Origin: Rhizophagus irregularis
Taxonomy: Eukaryota > Glomeromycota > Glomeromycetes > Glomerales > Glomeraceae
Length of the DNA: 64,000 nucleotides
Assembly (NCBI RefSeq): GCF_026210795.1
Contig: NC_089445.1
Span: 3,658,001-3,722,000, forward strand
Direction of reading: 5' to 3'
Shown here one piece after another: positions 22,401 through 32,011 of the stretch (the first letter of the stretch is position 1; every line of letters begins with the position of its first letter). The position numbers and the translations under genes were made by a program. The notes beneath the pieces were generated by a model, which worked only from the letters and a program-made list of their open reading frames with translations, did no database searches and had not been told where the DNA came from.

Positions 22401-24921
22401 CATGGTTTCTCCAATGCTTTCTCTTATTCGTCAGAAGGCTGGTTTGGCCTCAGTCACTCCTCTCTCTGCGCTTTTCACACTGTTGCCATTCTCTATCCAA
22501 CAAGCGTTTGGTCGATTTCTGTCATCTTATGTGGCTTCATGGCAAAGAATTTTTTCTCACCCTTCATATAAGCTTTTTGCCAACTATATGATTACCTATC
22601 TCCAAGGATTTTTGGATTGTGATGCCTGTCCCTTTACTATTGATTTGGAACCATGGTCTCATACCTTTTCCCTACGAACACATTCTTTGTTCAATTCTTT
22701 ATTGTTCTCTTCTCGATTGAATATCACGTGGTCTTTATTGTTCCGACCTCTGAAGAAAGATTTACGACCGGTGATTCCACTCCGGTCTATTTTGCCAAGA
22801 GATTTATTTACTTCCACGAAAAATGTTCGGAAAAATTTCTGCACTCATTTTCTTGCTCAACTGATTACACCATGTGGCTCTCGACTTCTCTCATGGAAAG
22901 ATTTACGCTTTCTTAAACGAGTATCGAACAAAGGATCTGTGCCTGCTTGGTTTAACTATTTGTTTAATCTTATTGTTATTCCTAATTCACCTTCTTTTTT
23001 TATTTTACAACAATTTAGAATTCCTAGTTCTCATACTGTAGCTTCTATTTCCTTTATAGATATTAGTCGAAATTATTGGTTTAACCCTCAATGGGCTATT
23101 TCTTTTAATCGTAATACTAATTCTTTTCTTGTTGGCCGTGTGATTACTACTTATCCTGCTCCACGTAATGAAGCTCTCATCTCACATTGGATTGCGATTT
23201 CAGTTGATGATTTGCTTTCTGAATTTACAGCATGCCAAGGATGTGCCTCTGCTATTTCGCGATCCTCTACCTCTAAGACTCTACTTAAACGATGTCCTTT
23301 TGAAGGATGTTTTTCTTATGTTCCGTTATCAAGTTTGATCCGTTATTCTACGAAACCTCGTACTTATATACATGCGGATACTCGTTCGGTCTCACTCTCT
23401 GCTTCGTTAGGCTATGCCAAATCTCTTTTATTATTTCATCTTTTTGCTCCGGGTCGATTGCCTTCTATGAATAACCATGTGTTTAGGATCTCGGATATCC
23501 AACTTCCTTCTTCGGTGTCTACACTTTATATTGATGGTTCCTTCCTTCCTTCTTCTAGTCATCCGATACCTTCGATGGCTTGTGCATGGACTGCTATAGA
23601 TCCTGATGGATTTATTTTGGAATCCTATTATAATATCATTGCTTCTATCCTTCCTTCTGCTTTACGCTCAGAAGTGTTTGCTTTATTACATAGATTGGAC
23701 TCCCTCCCTTGGAATTCTAAGATTACTGTCGCCACTGATTGTGCTCAATTACTTTCTTTATGGTCTTTATATGTGGATGCTCCTTTTATTCCCAGAATGC
23801 TTAAAGAATCCAACCACCTTTTGTGGTCCTCCATACGCACTATTATGTTGCAAAAGAATCTGGATGTTACCTTAATCAAGGTTCCTGCTCATGCTGACGA
23901 CCCTTTGAATAATCATGTAGATGCATTAGCCAAAGCCGCTCATACTGACTCACATCTTTCTTCTTGTCCACCATCGGAATTGATGGTTCCTTGTATTTTA
24001 CAATTTAATTCCTTACCTGTGGATATGAATATCCAGAAATTTATTAGAGATATTTTTGACGCCAAAAGTCTTTTAACTCTTGCTGTATTACCAAGATTTA
24101 ATTCAACCTCTGATATTGATTGGGCTTGCACCAAATTTTGTCTCAATAACAATGAGAAATTTGCCTCTCATCGAAATGGCCGTTCCGAGTTTTGTGGTTT
24201 CCGTATCAAATTACTTTTAGATATGCTTCCAACGCTTACAACTCTTCAGAGACGAAAACCTCATCTTTATAATCCAAGTTGGCTTTGTCCTCAATGTAAC
24301 TCTTTTCCTGAGACTTTAGACCACTTGTGGACTTGTCCTTATATCTTACCGGAATTTAGCCCTTTAAATACTTTTAAAACACTTCTATTGGCTCTCTGAA
24401 CTAATTAACTTGACAAATTCCTTTTCGCGTCATCTTTAATACCTTTACCGGACTCTTTTGCTGCTGAGTTTATGGCTCTTGATTGTTGGAATTGTGACCC
24501 TCCTTCGTTTTCTTGCCTGAGACTCGCACGAGGACTTATACCGATATCCCTTACAAAATTTCTTGGAAATTATTTTTCTTCACTTACCATATGGTCTATT
24601 TTAGATACACTTTTGCACGACTTTCATTTTGACCTTTATGTCCAAATCTGGTTGTGCCGTTCCATTTTCTTTCATCATTGGGAATTAGCTCAAAGCATTA
24701 CAAAAAAAATGAAATCGTCAGCTCTTGAGCCTTCTTCTATTCTCCGTCCTTCCTCTAATATTTCTCTTGACTCTTCGACACCTTCCTTGGCGACAGCTTC
24801 CTTAGATTCCTGGGTTTCTTGGGTTTCCTTTTCTATAATCCGTGGGGGATCTTGGATTTCACATTTGGATTTTTGGCGCCGCTTAACAATTCAGCCTCTA
24901 CTTAGGATTTCTTTTTGGTAA
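19457..24921 (+). pseudogene. LINE ORF2, broken, but with long RT-RNase H frame (copy 3)
   Basis: The start ATG 19457 overlaps the ORF1 stop. One base is missing near 19760 within the endonuclease (CTTCCCTTCTAA against CTTCCCTCTCTAA). A TCG-to-TAG stop lies at 21049-21051, and a further stop near 24397-24399 is followed by other changes. From 21067 the frame is open for 1110 codons. It covers fingers and palm (QDISKAFDS near 21626, FMDD near 21967), the thumb region, RNase H (YIDGS near 23527) and the zinc motif (CPQC...H...C near 24290-24340). NLFTRRNNK is intact here where copies 1 and 2 are frameshifted, so this copy shows the ancestral RT frame. Confidence 0.9.
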
Positions 24922-25202
24922 CAGATTGGATCTTAGGACGTGTTGGATAGTTGACTCATACTGACCTTCGGGTAAAAATGGGGTATGCGTTTCTGTAATA
25001 GTTTAGTTTTTCTTTACTTAATTTTATTTTGTTTAGATTTCTTTACTTGTATGAATCGTGAAGCTAGTTTTTTTTATTTTTTATGTTTATTTTCTATATT
25101 TGATATTTGTAATATTGTTCGATTTGTTTATTGTACTTTTCGTTTAAAAATTAATAATAAAAGATAAAGTCATAAGACTGTTTGCTCATAATCACCAAAT
25201 AT
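24922..25202 (+). other. LINE 3' untranslated region and tail, copy 3
   Basis: It has the same structure as in copies 1, 2 and 4: CCTTCGGGT near 24964, GGGGTATGC, a T-rich stretch, then the tail ATAATCACCAAATAT ending about 25202. No gene seen. Confidence 0.7.
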
Positions 25203-25529
25203 ATGTTTGAAGGTTATCTGACGAAAGTCCTCCGTGACAGTAGTAGTGGTGAGGGGTTTATAATAGTAGCCATTACAGTATCATGCAACGGATTAAAGGA
25301 CGAGTAGGGTGGTGTTCTTCCGATCCAAAGGCCTTCAGGTCCCTGGGGTATGCCTGATTTATGGACGTGCTGGATAAGTTGTCTTGGTTAAAAAGGTGGC
25401 CTTGATGACATCTGGTGGTTCAATGATGGCGAGAATACGAACGACCTACCTCCATAACCTTCAATAGAGGGTGCAGAAAGTAGTGGCCACTAAACGTACA
25501 ATACACTTGTAAAATAATCACCAAATATG
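25203..25529 (+). mobile_element. SINE-like unit, 5'-truncated
   Basis: This is a 327 bp sequence almost identical to the 3' part (26219-26545) of the following unit. It contains the GGCCTTCAGGT...TGGGGTATGC segment and GTGCTGGATAAGTTG, both related to the LINE 3' UTR, and ends in ATAATCACCAAATAT like the LINEs. It has no coding potential. Its start right after the LINE copy 3 tail and its missing head fit 5' truncation during target-primed reverse transcription. Confidence 0.65.
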
Positions 25530-25620
25530 GGTTGGTCACCCTATCTCAGTGGTTAGTCACTGAGACCCTCATTAAGCCTGAGTATGGTGAGGTCGCAGGT
25601 TCGATTCCCATGACCACGGA
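25530..25620 (+). other. tRNA-like region, SINE head (A box and B box)
   Basis: An A-box-like CTATCTCAGTGGTTAG (about 25542-25557) is followed about 40 bp later by a B box GGTTCGATTCC (about 25598-25608), in the order and spacing of a polymerase III type 2 promoter. The T-arm stem pairs only at two positions and I could not fold a full cloverleaf, so it is not called a functional tRNA gene. Confidence 0.55.
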
Positions 25621-25903
25621 AATAAAAAGAATTTTACTGCGGACGCTACAACCAATAGCGTGAAGGTACAGGGATTAGTGTAGTTGGACTGCATCATGGT
25701 GAATTAGTGTGTACAGTTAGGCTGCACATTTCAACTAAGGGTCATGGTGTCCTTCTAACGTTCCCTATGAAACCATTGGCATGTACGCAGTCCTGTCCTT
25801 GAGGTCACTACTATACCTTGGGGGGACTTCCTGTCCGGGTGGTCACTCTACGATACCACTTGGGGTCAGTAATGGCTAGATGGTCGTCCTAGATGGTAAA
25901 GCT

Positions 25904-26020
25904 GAGGGTGCAATGTCTTAGTGGTAGTTTGACCTTCTGTTAGGTCATAGACCAACTAAGGTGTTCGTGCACTAACAGATAGCTTGGTGATTGGGTTCGA
26001 TTCCCTTCTCTGATGGGCCC
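25904..26020 (+). other. Second tRNA-like region in SINE-like unit
   Basis: TGTCTTAGTGGTAG resembles an A box, and GGGTTCGATTCCC further on is a B box with a 3 bp GGG/CCC stem. The spacing of about 75 bp is wider than in a tRNA without intron. It may be a second tRNA-derived monomer of the unit. Confidence 0.45.
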
Positions 26021-26686
26021 TGGTTGGTGATTCCTGGTGGTTGATACCCACCATAAGGGATGATCCTGGGTAACACCTACAAGCTTACTGTCCAAGTGGT
26101 CACTACAAAGTATACCACTTGGGGATTACAACTGTACTATCGGTGGTGGGTAATCGCAGGCTGTAGTGGCCTTTGAGTGAGACCTGTTACCTAATATGGT
26201 GGTATGGAAGGGGTCTAGATGTTTGAAGGTTATCTGACGAAAGTCTTCCGTGACAGTAGTAGTGGTGAGGGGTTTATAATAGTAGCCATTACAGTATCAT
26301 GCAACGGATTAAAGGACAAGTAGGGTGGTGTTCTTCCGATCTAAAGGCCTTCGGGTCCCTGGGGTATGCCTGATTTATGAACGTGCTGGATAAGTTGTCT
26401 TGGTTAAAAGGTGGCCTTGATGACATCTGGTGGTTCAAGGATGGCGAGGATACGAACGACCTACCTCCATAACCTTCAATAGAGGGTGCGGAAAGTAGTG
26501 GCCACTAAACGTACAATACACTTGTAAAATAATCACCAAATATGGAGGATCATCGCAACTTTTTCCTGAATTTTTGAAAATACTAATAAAATTTTATTTT
26601 TGAAATTTTCGTTCGAAAATTTCTAAGTGCTCATTCAAAATACTAATTTTTCCACAGTTGCTTTCCTCTTTACTGAGCTTTATACT

Positions 26687-27861
26687 ATGACTACACCTCC
26701 AGCTCCTTCTGTTATTAACCCGGATATTCCGCCACCACTGCGTCCTGTTATTTCTGCTCCCTCTGGAGATCGACCTCTGTCTCCCATTAATACCGTTGGC
26801 ATACCAAACAAATGTTCGCGTACTGTCTCTGAGGACGCTATGAATGTTGATATAACTTCGCCTTCTGCTCCTGCTCCCAACCTTATTTCTACCGTTCCTT
26901 CTGGTCTTCCTGTCAACAAAGTCCACGTGATTACATCTCCTCAAAATACTACCACTCCTGTTGAAACTATTGACGCTTCTATCCATGCTCCCTCTAATAC
27001 CAGTGGTAAAGGCAAAGCTGTCGTCTTTGATATCCCAGAACGACGACCATCTCCTGATGGTAATGCTGCTGCTATCAAATCCGCACCTTCTCGTTATCAC
27101 GCTGCGGCTTACCTACGTGATGCGCCTGACGCGTTCAAAGTTAAATTCACCACCAATCGCTCCATGTGTGACGAAGTGGATTGTTCACTCTCCCGTTATT
27201 CTTCTTATGGCGCTCGCGCATGATGTGAAGGATCAGGCAATAACAAGAAAATCCTTGTCTTCTTTAATGATCAGCATGATTATACCGATTGCGTCAGCTC
27301 TTCACGTGCAGATCTTCTCAATTTAACCTTTACACATTATTCCCCTGCAGATGCCAAACTCAGTGACGAAGCGAAGTCTTTGTTTGTCACTGCCATCCCA
27401 CTTTTCCTAAACGAGATGCAAGTTCGCCAGGCATTTTCCCAATATGGCACTGTAATCAAGTGCAAACTCACCCCTAAGAAACACTACTATAATGGACATA
27501 TCCAATTTTCCTCCGCGGATGCAATTGCCCAATTTAATGACATCTGGGCGATCATTTGTCTAGGTAATTCCTTACGTATCTGTCCGGCATCTTTTTCGAA
27601 ATCCCAACGTGACAGCCGAAGAGAACATGTCACCATCCTTGCCGGTATTCCGAAAAATATCAAAGAAGCTGACCTTTTAGAAATTGCTACTCAAGTTAAC
27701 GCTAAGGCTCTTAATGTCCCCTTTCTATCAATTCCTACAAGCCCAAACCTTATGTATATTTAAATTTCTCCTCGTTTGATACTCTCGAGGCTGCTAAAGA
27801 ATTATCCGTGGCTTTCCGCAGCAAAGGTTTAACATGGCACCCTCCTAATGAAGCTCACACT
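26687..27861 (+). pseudogene. LINE ORF1, 5' part, copy 4
   Basis: The start ATG is at 26687. It is open to a TGA at 27221-27223, where other copies have CGA (the neighbouring GCGATGG is also changed to GTGAAGG, a second CpG loss). RRM1 (SLFVTAIP) lies at 27378-27570, and RRM2 begins near 27626. A one-base deletion near 27725 shifts the frame. The gene is then cut by element B at 27861; its 3' part is 42184-43126. Confidence 0.88.
27857..27861. repeat. Target-site duplication of element B, left (ACACT)
   Basis: ACACT stands directly outside both ends of element B (27857-27861 and 42184-42188). The undisturbed LINE sequence GCTCACACTTTAT has it once, as seen in copy 2 near 10508. Because the element begins GTCG and ends CGAC, a 3 bp duplication (CAC) with TG...CA ends describes the same junction equally well. 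Confidence 0.85.
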
Positions 27862-28321
27862 GTCGTCGGTCTGGATGTGGGTCTCGCTACCGCTCACCCA
27901 CCTCGGACTCACGTCCTCGCAGTACCTACTTGGGCCTTAATGGCCCTGGAATCCCCATATATCCACCACAATCTGGGACAACATCTGGAACAAATATATA
28001 TACCAAATAACTAGAAAAAAATAGAAAAGGAAGCAATAACGGATATAGTGAGAGGGTTGTCCCGGATGTGGCAGATGTGGCAGATGTTTCAGAAAAATTA
28101 TGAGAGGACATCCCCCCAGAAAAAGTTTTATTTTTACCCCCCAGATCCGCCACATCCGGAACATCTGGAACAAGTCAGGATTCCGTCTAATAATCTGTTG
28201 GAGGCAGTGAGATAGCAAACCAGGTAAGTTAGCAGGTAAGCCCCTAGAAGGTCTATAGAGCCAGTAAGACCAACCCCGTCCTGCCCCCGTCAGAAAAAAT
28301 AAGTAATTGAACAATGGGTAT
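27862..28321. repeat. Left terminal inverted repeat, element B (460 bp)
   Basis: It is the inverted copy of 41724-42183. I noticed one mismatch, in CCAGTAAG near 28261 against CTTACTAG on the right. The outer end is GTCGTCGGTCTGG. It contains several GATGTGG/CACATC repeats and a TTGAA-type motif near its inner edge. No gene is called in it. Confidence 0.93.
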
Positions 28322-28360
28322 TGAGAATAGAGCATAACAAGATAAGTTTAGAAGGTAGTA

Positions 28361-28681
28361 CTAATCCGTCTTCCTCTTTTTTGCCTCCTTAAGGCATTTA
28401 TCAATACACTGTTTACACGCATCATCAGAATCTAAGATTTTCTGTCCAAGTTTTTTGCATTGCCGATTGTAAGCAGTCTGCTGTCTCTTAGCAGCGGTTT
28501 CTTTCTTTTTCTCCTTAGTCTTCTTCTTGATCATCCAGTCTATTCCAGTAAAAGTATTCTTATGCATACCACAAATTGTGCAGTCACCATGCAGCCGGTA
28601 ACGCCCATTTGTAGTCATATCTTGTATTTCACTAGCCGTTTCAGTTTCCTTCTTGCACTTTAGGCAGTAAAAACGTGTCAT
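28361..28681 (-). CDS. Small zinc-ribbon protein, viral type (106 aa)
   Basis: The start is ATG at 28681. Residues 5-45 hold two CxxC knuckles (YCLKCKK and CTICGMHK) with TTNGRYRLHG between them. This pattern resembles the short zinc-ribbon proteins (DUF5679-like) of polinton-like viruses and large DNA viruses; I compare from memory. The rest is Lys/Glu-rich and basic, with a further CxxC...C group near the end. It is the outermost gene on the left and divergent from the integrase, with 44 bp between the two starts. A DNA-binding or virion role is possible but unproven. Confidence 0.7.
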   Translation of the reverse strand: MTRFYCLKCKKETETASEIQDMTTNGRYRLHGDCTICGMHKNTFTGIDWMIKKKTKEKKKETAAKRQQTAYNRQCKKLGQKILDSDDACKQCIDKCLKEAKKRKTD

Positions 28682-28725
28682 TTTAAGATTTGAAGTCTAA
28701 AACCATTCCTTTAATTTGTTGTAAT

Positions 28726-29817
28726 ATGTCACACTTAGAGAATTACTATAAGTACTACAATCTCTCCGGAGTACCAGCACGAATTCTAAAAGGTGAAGAG
28801 CACTACAACCTATACAAAAAGCCCCTAAAGGAAAAGTCAACAGAACGCCCAAAGGTAATTGTATGGAAACCAAATGCAACACATCAGGCAGATCTTGCAG
28901 AAATGCCAGTTGACCCCAAAGGATTCCACTATTTTCTCGTAGTGGTGGAAGTTGCAGGAAAGAGAGTTGATGCAGAACCCCTAAAGGATAAGACTGCAAA
29001 TAGAGTTCTAAACGGGTTTGTCAAAATCTACAGAAGAAATCGTATTAAGCCACCAACACACAGACTGGAGACAGACTCCGGATCAGAATTCACTAACGAC
29101 CAGGTACGTGATTTTTTCCTGAACAGCCTAGGGGTAATGATGAGGTTCGGAGAGCCAGGAAGGCATAAACAGCAATCTTATGCTGAAAGAGCTATCCAAG
29201 CCATCCAAGAACCCCTTCTTAAACGAATGGTAGCACAGGAGTTGAAAACCGGGGTGACATCCGTGGAATGGTCAGAAGATTTCCATAATATAGTGAGTAA
29301 AGTAAATGAACTCTGGCAGAGAAATCCCCCAGACATTCCGACAGGATCACCCAAAGTGTCAAAAAAGACGGATCTCCTCTCTGAAGGAGCACGTGTCAGA
29401 GTCAAGTTAGATGAACCTATCTCAGTACTCGGTAATAAACTTCACGGAAAATTCCGTACAGGAGACATAAGATGGAACCCAAACATTCGTGTAATCAAAA
29501 AAATGATACTCTCACCCGAACAGCCTCCTACATATCTCCTTAATGGACCACATGGTCGATTAGGTGTATCCAGATGTGCATATACCCGAAAGGAATTGCA
29601 AGTAGTTCCTATTAATGAAAAGCCTCCACCTGACTCTGTGATAAGAGGACAACCTGAAAGATTTATTCCTGAGCAGATACTTCGGCATCGCATTAGAAAA
29701 GGTCAAGACCAGTATTTGGTTAAGTGGGAGCGCTATCCAGACACTGAGGCTACTTGGGAACCTGCTGACCGGTTGAAGGAGGATGTCCCTGACTTAATTC
29801 GCAAATTTTGGGAATAA
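28726..29817 (+). CDS. DDE integrase with C-terminal chromodomain (363 aa)
   Basis: It is a retroviral-type (rve) integrase, expected to cut and join the TIR ends into target DNA. The catalytic triad candidates are D56 (HQADLAEMP), D117 (ETDSGSEF) and E154 (SYAERA), with 36 residues between the last two. An SH3-like C-terminal segment (about 215-300) is followed by a chromodomain at about 312-363 (YLVKWERYP...ATWEP), which may direct insertion to particular chromatin. I see no HHCC zinc finger at the N-terminus. The start ATG 28726 is the first in-frame ATG; upstream codons have none. It is read opposite to Gag-Pro and its stop is 27 bp from the protease stop. Polinton and chromovirus integrases share this plan. 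Confidence 0.9.
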   Translation: MSHLENYYKYYNLSGVPARILKGEEHYNLYKKPLKEKSTERPKVIVWKPNATHQADLAEMPVDPKGFHYFLVVVEVAGKRVDAEPLKDKTANRVLNGFVKIYRRNRIKPPTHRLETDSGSEFTNDQVRDFFLNSLGVMMRFGEPGRHKQQSYAERAIQAIQEPLLKRMVAQELKTGVTSVEWSEDFHNIVSKVNELWQRNPPDIPTGSPKVSKKTDLLSEGARVRVKLDEPISVLGNKLHGKFRTGDIRWNPNIRVIKKMILSPEQPPTYLLNGPHGRLGVSRCAYTRKELQVVPINEKPPPDSVIRGQPERFIPEQILRHRIRKGQDQYLVKWERYPDTEATWEPADRLKEDVPDLIRKFWE

Positions 29818-29843
29818 AAAAAAAATAGAAGAATTAAAGGGTC

Positions 29844-30617
29844 TTATTTTTTATCCCCTCGATTAGCATCAGGAACTATCGGGATAAAAACATTCTTCCC
29901 ATCACAGGTAAAGGCTATATGTTCACGTGATTCATGGACATCATAATTGTAACGTTTCAGACACGTTCGGCTTAACCCAATTTCCCTATGCTTGTAACCA
30001 CTTAAGACTGCAAGGTCCTCAGTGATAGCATAATCAGGGGTAAGTTTGATTGTCACTCCCTTTACCATGCCGAATGTCCTACCTGTTCCTGAAGCACCAG
30101 ATATGTTATATGTAATACTCTTGTCAATATCCAACCCTAATTCCTCAGCAGCTTCTCTCTGAATAAAAGACGCATTAGCACAAGTGTCTGCTAAACACTG
30201 AATTGCTATTCCATTAACCTCCCCATCCAGTGCTAAAAGATCTTTAGTATTCTCTAAACGAGCTATGTCAATATCCATAGGATCATCTACCCTGATATCC
30301 TCTTCTTGTTCCTCCTCAACTAGGTCCTCCGGAATCTCTGTGACTTTTCTAGCAGACAATAACTCCTCCTGAAGAATCTCACGGAGTAATTTCCTAAAGT
30401 CTGCAGACCTTAACAGGCTTAATAAATCATTCTTAGTAACAGCTTTTGCAGGTGTAAACTTACTACCAGTAACTTTCACAGGAATCTTAACAGGGGTTGC
30501 TTTGCCTTTCAATGGCACACTAGAAGAGCTAACTGCTGTCTTATTTGGGGACGACTTAAGAAGTTTTGAGATACTCGAACCTACTTTTTTTTTGACCCAA
30601 CACGAACCATATAGACA
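29844..30617 (-). CDS. Retroviral-type aspartic protease, -1 frame to gag (Pro)
   Basis: It is a pepsin-like retropepsin expected to mature Gag. The frame is open from 30617 down to the stop at 29844-29846 and overlaps the end of gag (30581) in the -1 frame. There is no ATG before the domain; the first possible non-AUG start is GTG at 30518, so ribosomal frameshifting is the likely mode of expression. The catalytic motif is ADTCANASFI (D-T-C in place of the usual D-T-G). A flap-like SGASGTGRTFG follows, and the second conserved hydrophobic-G element is IGLSRTCLKRYNYDV. The part before the domain is Lys/Ser-rich and then acidic (EEEQEED). A DTCA variant might lower activity, but some retropepsins deviate here. 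Confidence 0.82.
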   Translation of the reverse strand, partial: CLYGSCWVKKKVGSSISKLLKSSPNKTAVSSSSVPLKGKATPVKIPVKVTGSKFTPAKAVTKNDLLSLLRSADFRKLLREILQEELLSARKVTEIPEDLVEEEQEEDIRVDDPMDIDIARLENTKDLLALDGEVNGIAIQCLADTCANASFIQREAAEELGLDIDKSITYNISGASGTGRTFGMVKGVTIKLTPDYAITEDLAVLSGYKHREIGLSRTCLKRYNYDVHESREHIAFTCDGKNVFIPIVPDANRGDKK

Positions 30618-32011
30618 TCACCATCTTTTTCTCTCAATTCTACCTTTTCACCAAAACTCGCAGTATCAATGTCCATAGCATCATCATTAAGATCGAGGTT
30701 TCTCATTGCTCGGGCCAAATCCAGATCATCACGTCTATCTTTAGCCTTCTGAAGTTGTTTTGTAAGTATTTTAGACGTCCCACGTTTATATCCCATAATA
30801 AGATCAATAGCATTTTGATGATCATCCAAAGTCCACTCAGGAGCATCAGGGTCATCACCAACATCATGATCTACATAACCATCATCCCAATCAGGATCCT
30901 GAGGATCCTGAACAACACGTCTCTGTGGTTTTGGTCGAACAGGTTTAATCTGCTGTCTATAGACTGGTGGATTACGAACTGGCCGAGCCTGTAATTGTTT
31001 AAATTGCACCTGAAAATTCTTGGTAAGTTCGTCAGCTTGAGCCTTAAGTAACTCTTGTAATTGTTCTTGAGTAACCCCAGATGACTTTGATGTCAGTACG
31101 ACAGGTTCCTGTTTTCCTAATGGAGGTTGAGTTACATCACTGTAATCTGCTTGAAGTCGTCGATTTCTATCTTGTAACCCCAAGCGCATTTCAGCCCTTC
31201 TCCGTTCTAAATTTCTCAGATGTTTAACCAAGTCATCAGGATTAAGATTACTAAACCTTTCTGCTTCAAAAATATTATCAGCCGAAAGACCTCTAAAGAA
31301 CTGGTCGATAATAAGATCATCAGTTAGTTTTAGTAATTTTCCAGCTCTCTTTACAGTTCTATAAAATGCATCGACTGGCTCATTTTCCTGATAAAGACTG
31401 TTAAAACGGATACGTTTCTTTTCATCTAAAATAGTTGGGAATTGTGTTCTAAGCCAATAAAGCGCCTGGTTAGGTTTAATACCTGGAAAAACTATAGGAT
31501 GATTATTAGCAGCAGCAACACCAGCATCTGCAGTAGCTGGAGCAACTCTATCTGTCGGACGAGCACCAGCTCTTCCCCAAGCTTTATCTCCACCTATTAA
31601 ATCATGGGTAGGAATAAATGTTGCTCTAATAGTTGCTAATGCATTATTTATATCTCTTGAATAGATTTGTGCTTCAGACCCATTTACATAGGTACCTGCA
31701 TTTGGTCCTCCTGCACCTTCTGGTATTACTAATGCTACAAAAGCAGCTAAATTAGCTCCACCAGCTGAATTAATACTAGAAAGTTCCCAATTTTTTCCTG
31801 TAATTTCTCGATCAAACCATTCAGCCGCTTCACCAGCCATGCAGCTTCTAAGTATACCCATAGCTCTTTTCCAAGACTCTGGTGGCCCTCCAGCAGCGTA
31901 TGGGTTAAGATTGATAGTATCAAGATAACCCATATAAAGCCTAACAAATGTATCAATATCATCAGTAGCTTTACCCTCAAAAATTGGCAATCCTATCGCA
32001 GTGGTAGCCAT
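30581..32011 (-). CDS. Gag-like capsid protein (476 aa)
   Basis: It is a retrotransposon-type Gag, expected to form the particle. The N-terminal capsid part has FEG, PESWKRAMGIL, then AAEWFDREITGKNWEL (about 60-76). The C-terminal capsid part has ALYWLRTQFP, RIRFNSLYQ-x-EPVDAFY and IIDQFFRGLS (about 175-245), matching the order in Ty3-type Gag (W-F then Q-x-x-x-E-x-V and F-x-x-G-L). It then has a basic, RRRAEMR-type region and a long Gln/Pro-rich tail. No CCHC zinc knuckle is visible. The start ATG 32011 overlaps the end of the coiled-coil gene by 19 nt, suggesting coupled translation. It ends in the slippery A run. Confidence 0.82.
   Translation of the reverse strand: MATTAIGLPIFEGKATDDIDTFVRLYMGYLDTINLNPYAAGGPPESWKRAMGILRSCMAGEAAEWFDREITGKNWELSSINSAGGANLAAFVALVIPEGAGGPNAGTYVNGSEAQIYSRDINNALATIRATFIPTHDLIGGDKAWGRAGARPTDRVAPATADAGVAAANNHPIVFPGIKPNQALYWLRTQFPTILDEKKRIRFNSLYQENEPVDAFYRTVKRAGKLLKLTDDLIIDQFFRGLSADNIFEAERFSNLNPDDLVKHLRNLERRRAEMRLGLQDRNRRLQADYSDVTQPPLGKQEPVVLTSKSSGVTQEQLQELLKAQADELTKNFQVQFKQLQARPVRNPPVYRQQIKPVRPKPQRRVVQDPQDPDWDDGYVDHDVGDDPDAPEWTLDDHQNAIDLIMGYKRGTSKILTKQLQKAKDRRDDLDLARAMRNLDLNDDAMDIDTASFGEKVELREKDGDVYMVRVGSKKK
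30587..30593 (-). other. Putative -1 ribosomal frameshift site, gag/pro
   Basis: On the minus strand, gag ends TCA AAA AAA AAG TAG. The heptamer A AAA AAA in the gag frame lets both tRNAs slip back one base. After slippage the protease frame reads on from AAA GTA GGT with no stop through the whole domain. The run is nine A long and ends immediately before the gag TAG. I did not find an obvious stem-loop downstream by eye. Confidence 0.72.

Larger units (their letters stand above)
17215..25202 (+). mobile_element. LINE copy 3, full length but mutated (about 8.0 kb)
   Basis: It is complete from the AGGATCATCGCAAC-type 5' end to the ATAATCACCAAATAT tail. It carries its own palindrome (17274-17295), a broken ORF1 and an ORF2 with a 1110-codon open stretch. 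It lacks the RT frameshift of copies 1 and 2, so it descends from a different or earlier source. A truncated SINE-like unit begins at its tail. Confidence 0.92.
25530..26545 (+). mobile_element. SINE-like unit with tRNA-related head, about 1.0 kb
   Basis: It begins right after the tail of the previous unit with a tRNA-like stretch (25530-25620), carries a second tRNA-like stretch (25904-26020), and ends in the 327 bp 3' module and the tail ATAATCACCAAATAT. LINE copy 4 starts directly after it. The combination of a tRNA-type internal promoter at the 5' end and a 3' end resembling the neighbouring LINE is the classic plan of a tRNA-derived SINE mobilised by a partner LINE. About 1 kb is long for a SINE, so it may be a dimer or composite. 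Confidence 0.6.
26546..27861 (+). mobile_element. LINE copy 4, 5' part (interrupted by element B)
   Basis: It holds the 5' UTR and most of the ORF1 RRM region of the LINE. The sequence stops inside the codons just before the Cys-rich motif (GAAGCTCACACT) where element B begins, and resumes at 42184. The palindrome GAAATTTTCG-TT-CGAAAATTTC is at 26602-26623. Confidence 0.92.

Noticed and set aside
25530-25620. Functional tRNA gene
   Set aside because: A and B boxes are present, but the T stem pairs at only two positions and no acceptor stem or anticodon arm can be folded; it fits a SINE head better.
28690-28725. Integrase start at the TTG codon 12 codons upstream
   Set aside because: The first in-frame ATG is 28726 and the upstream codons overlap the spacer shared with the divergent zinc-ribbon gene.
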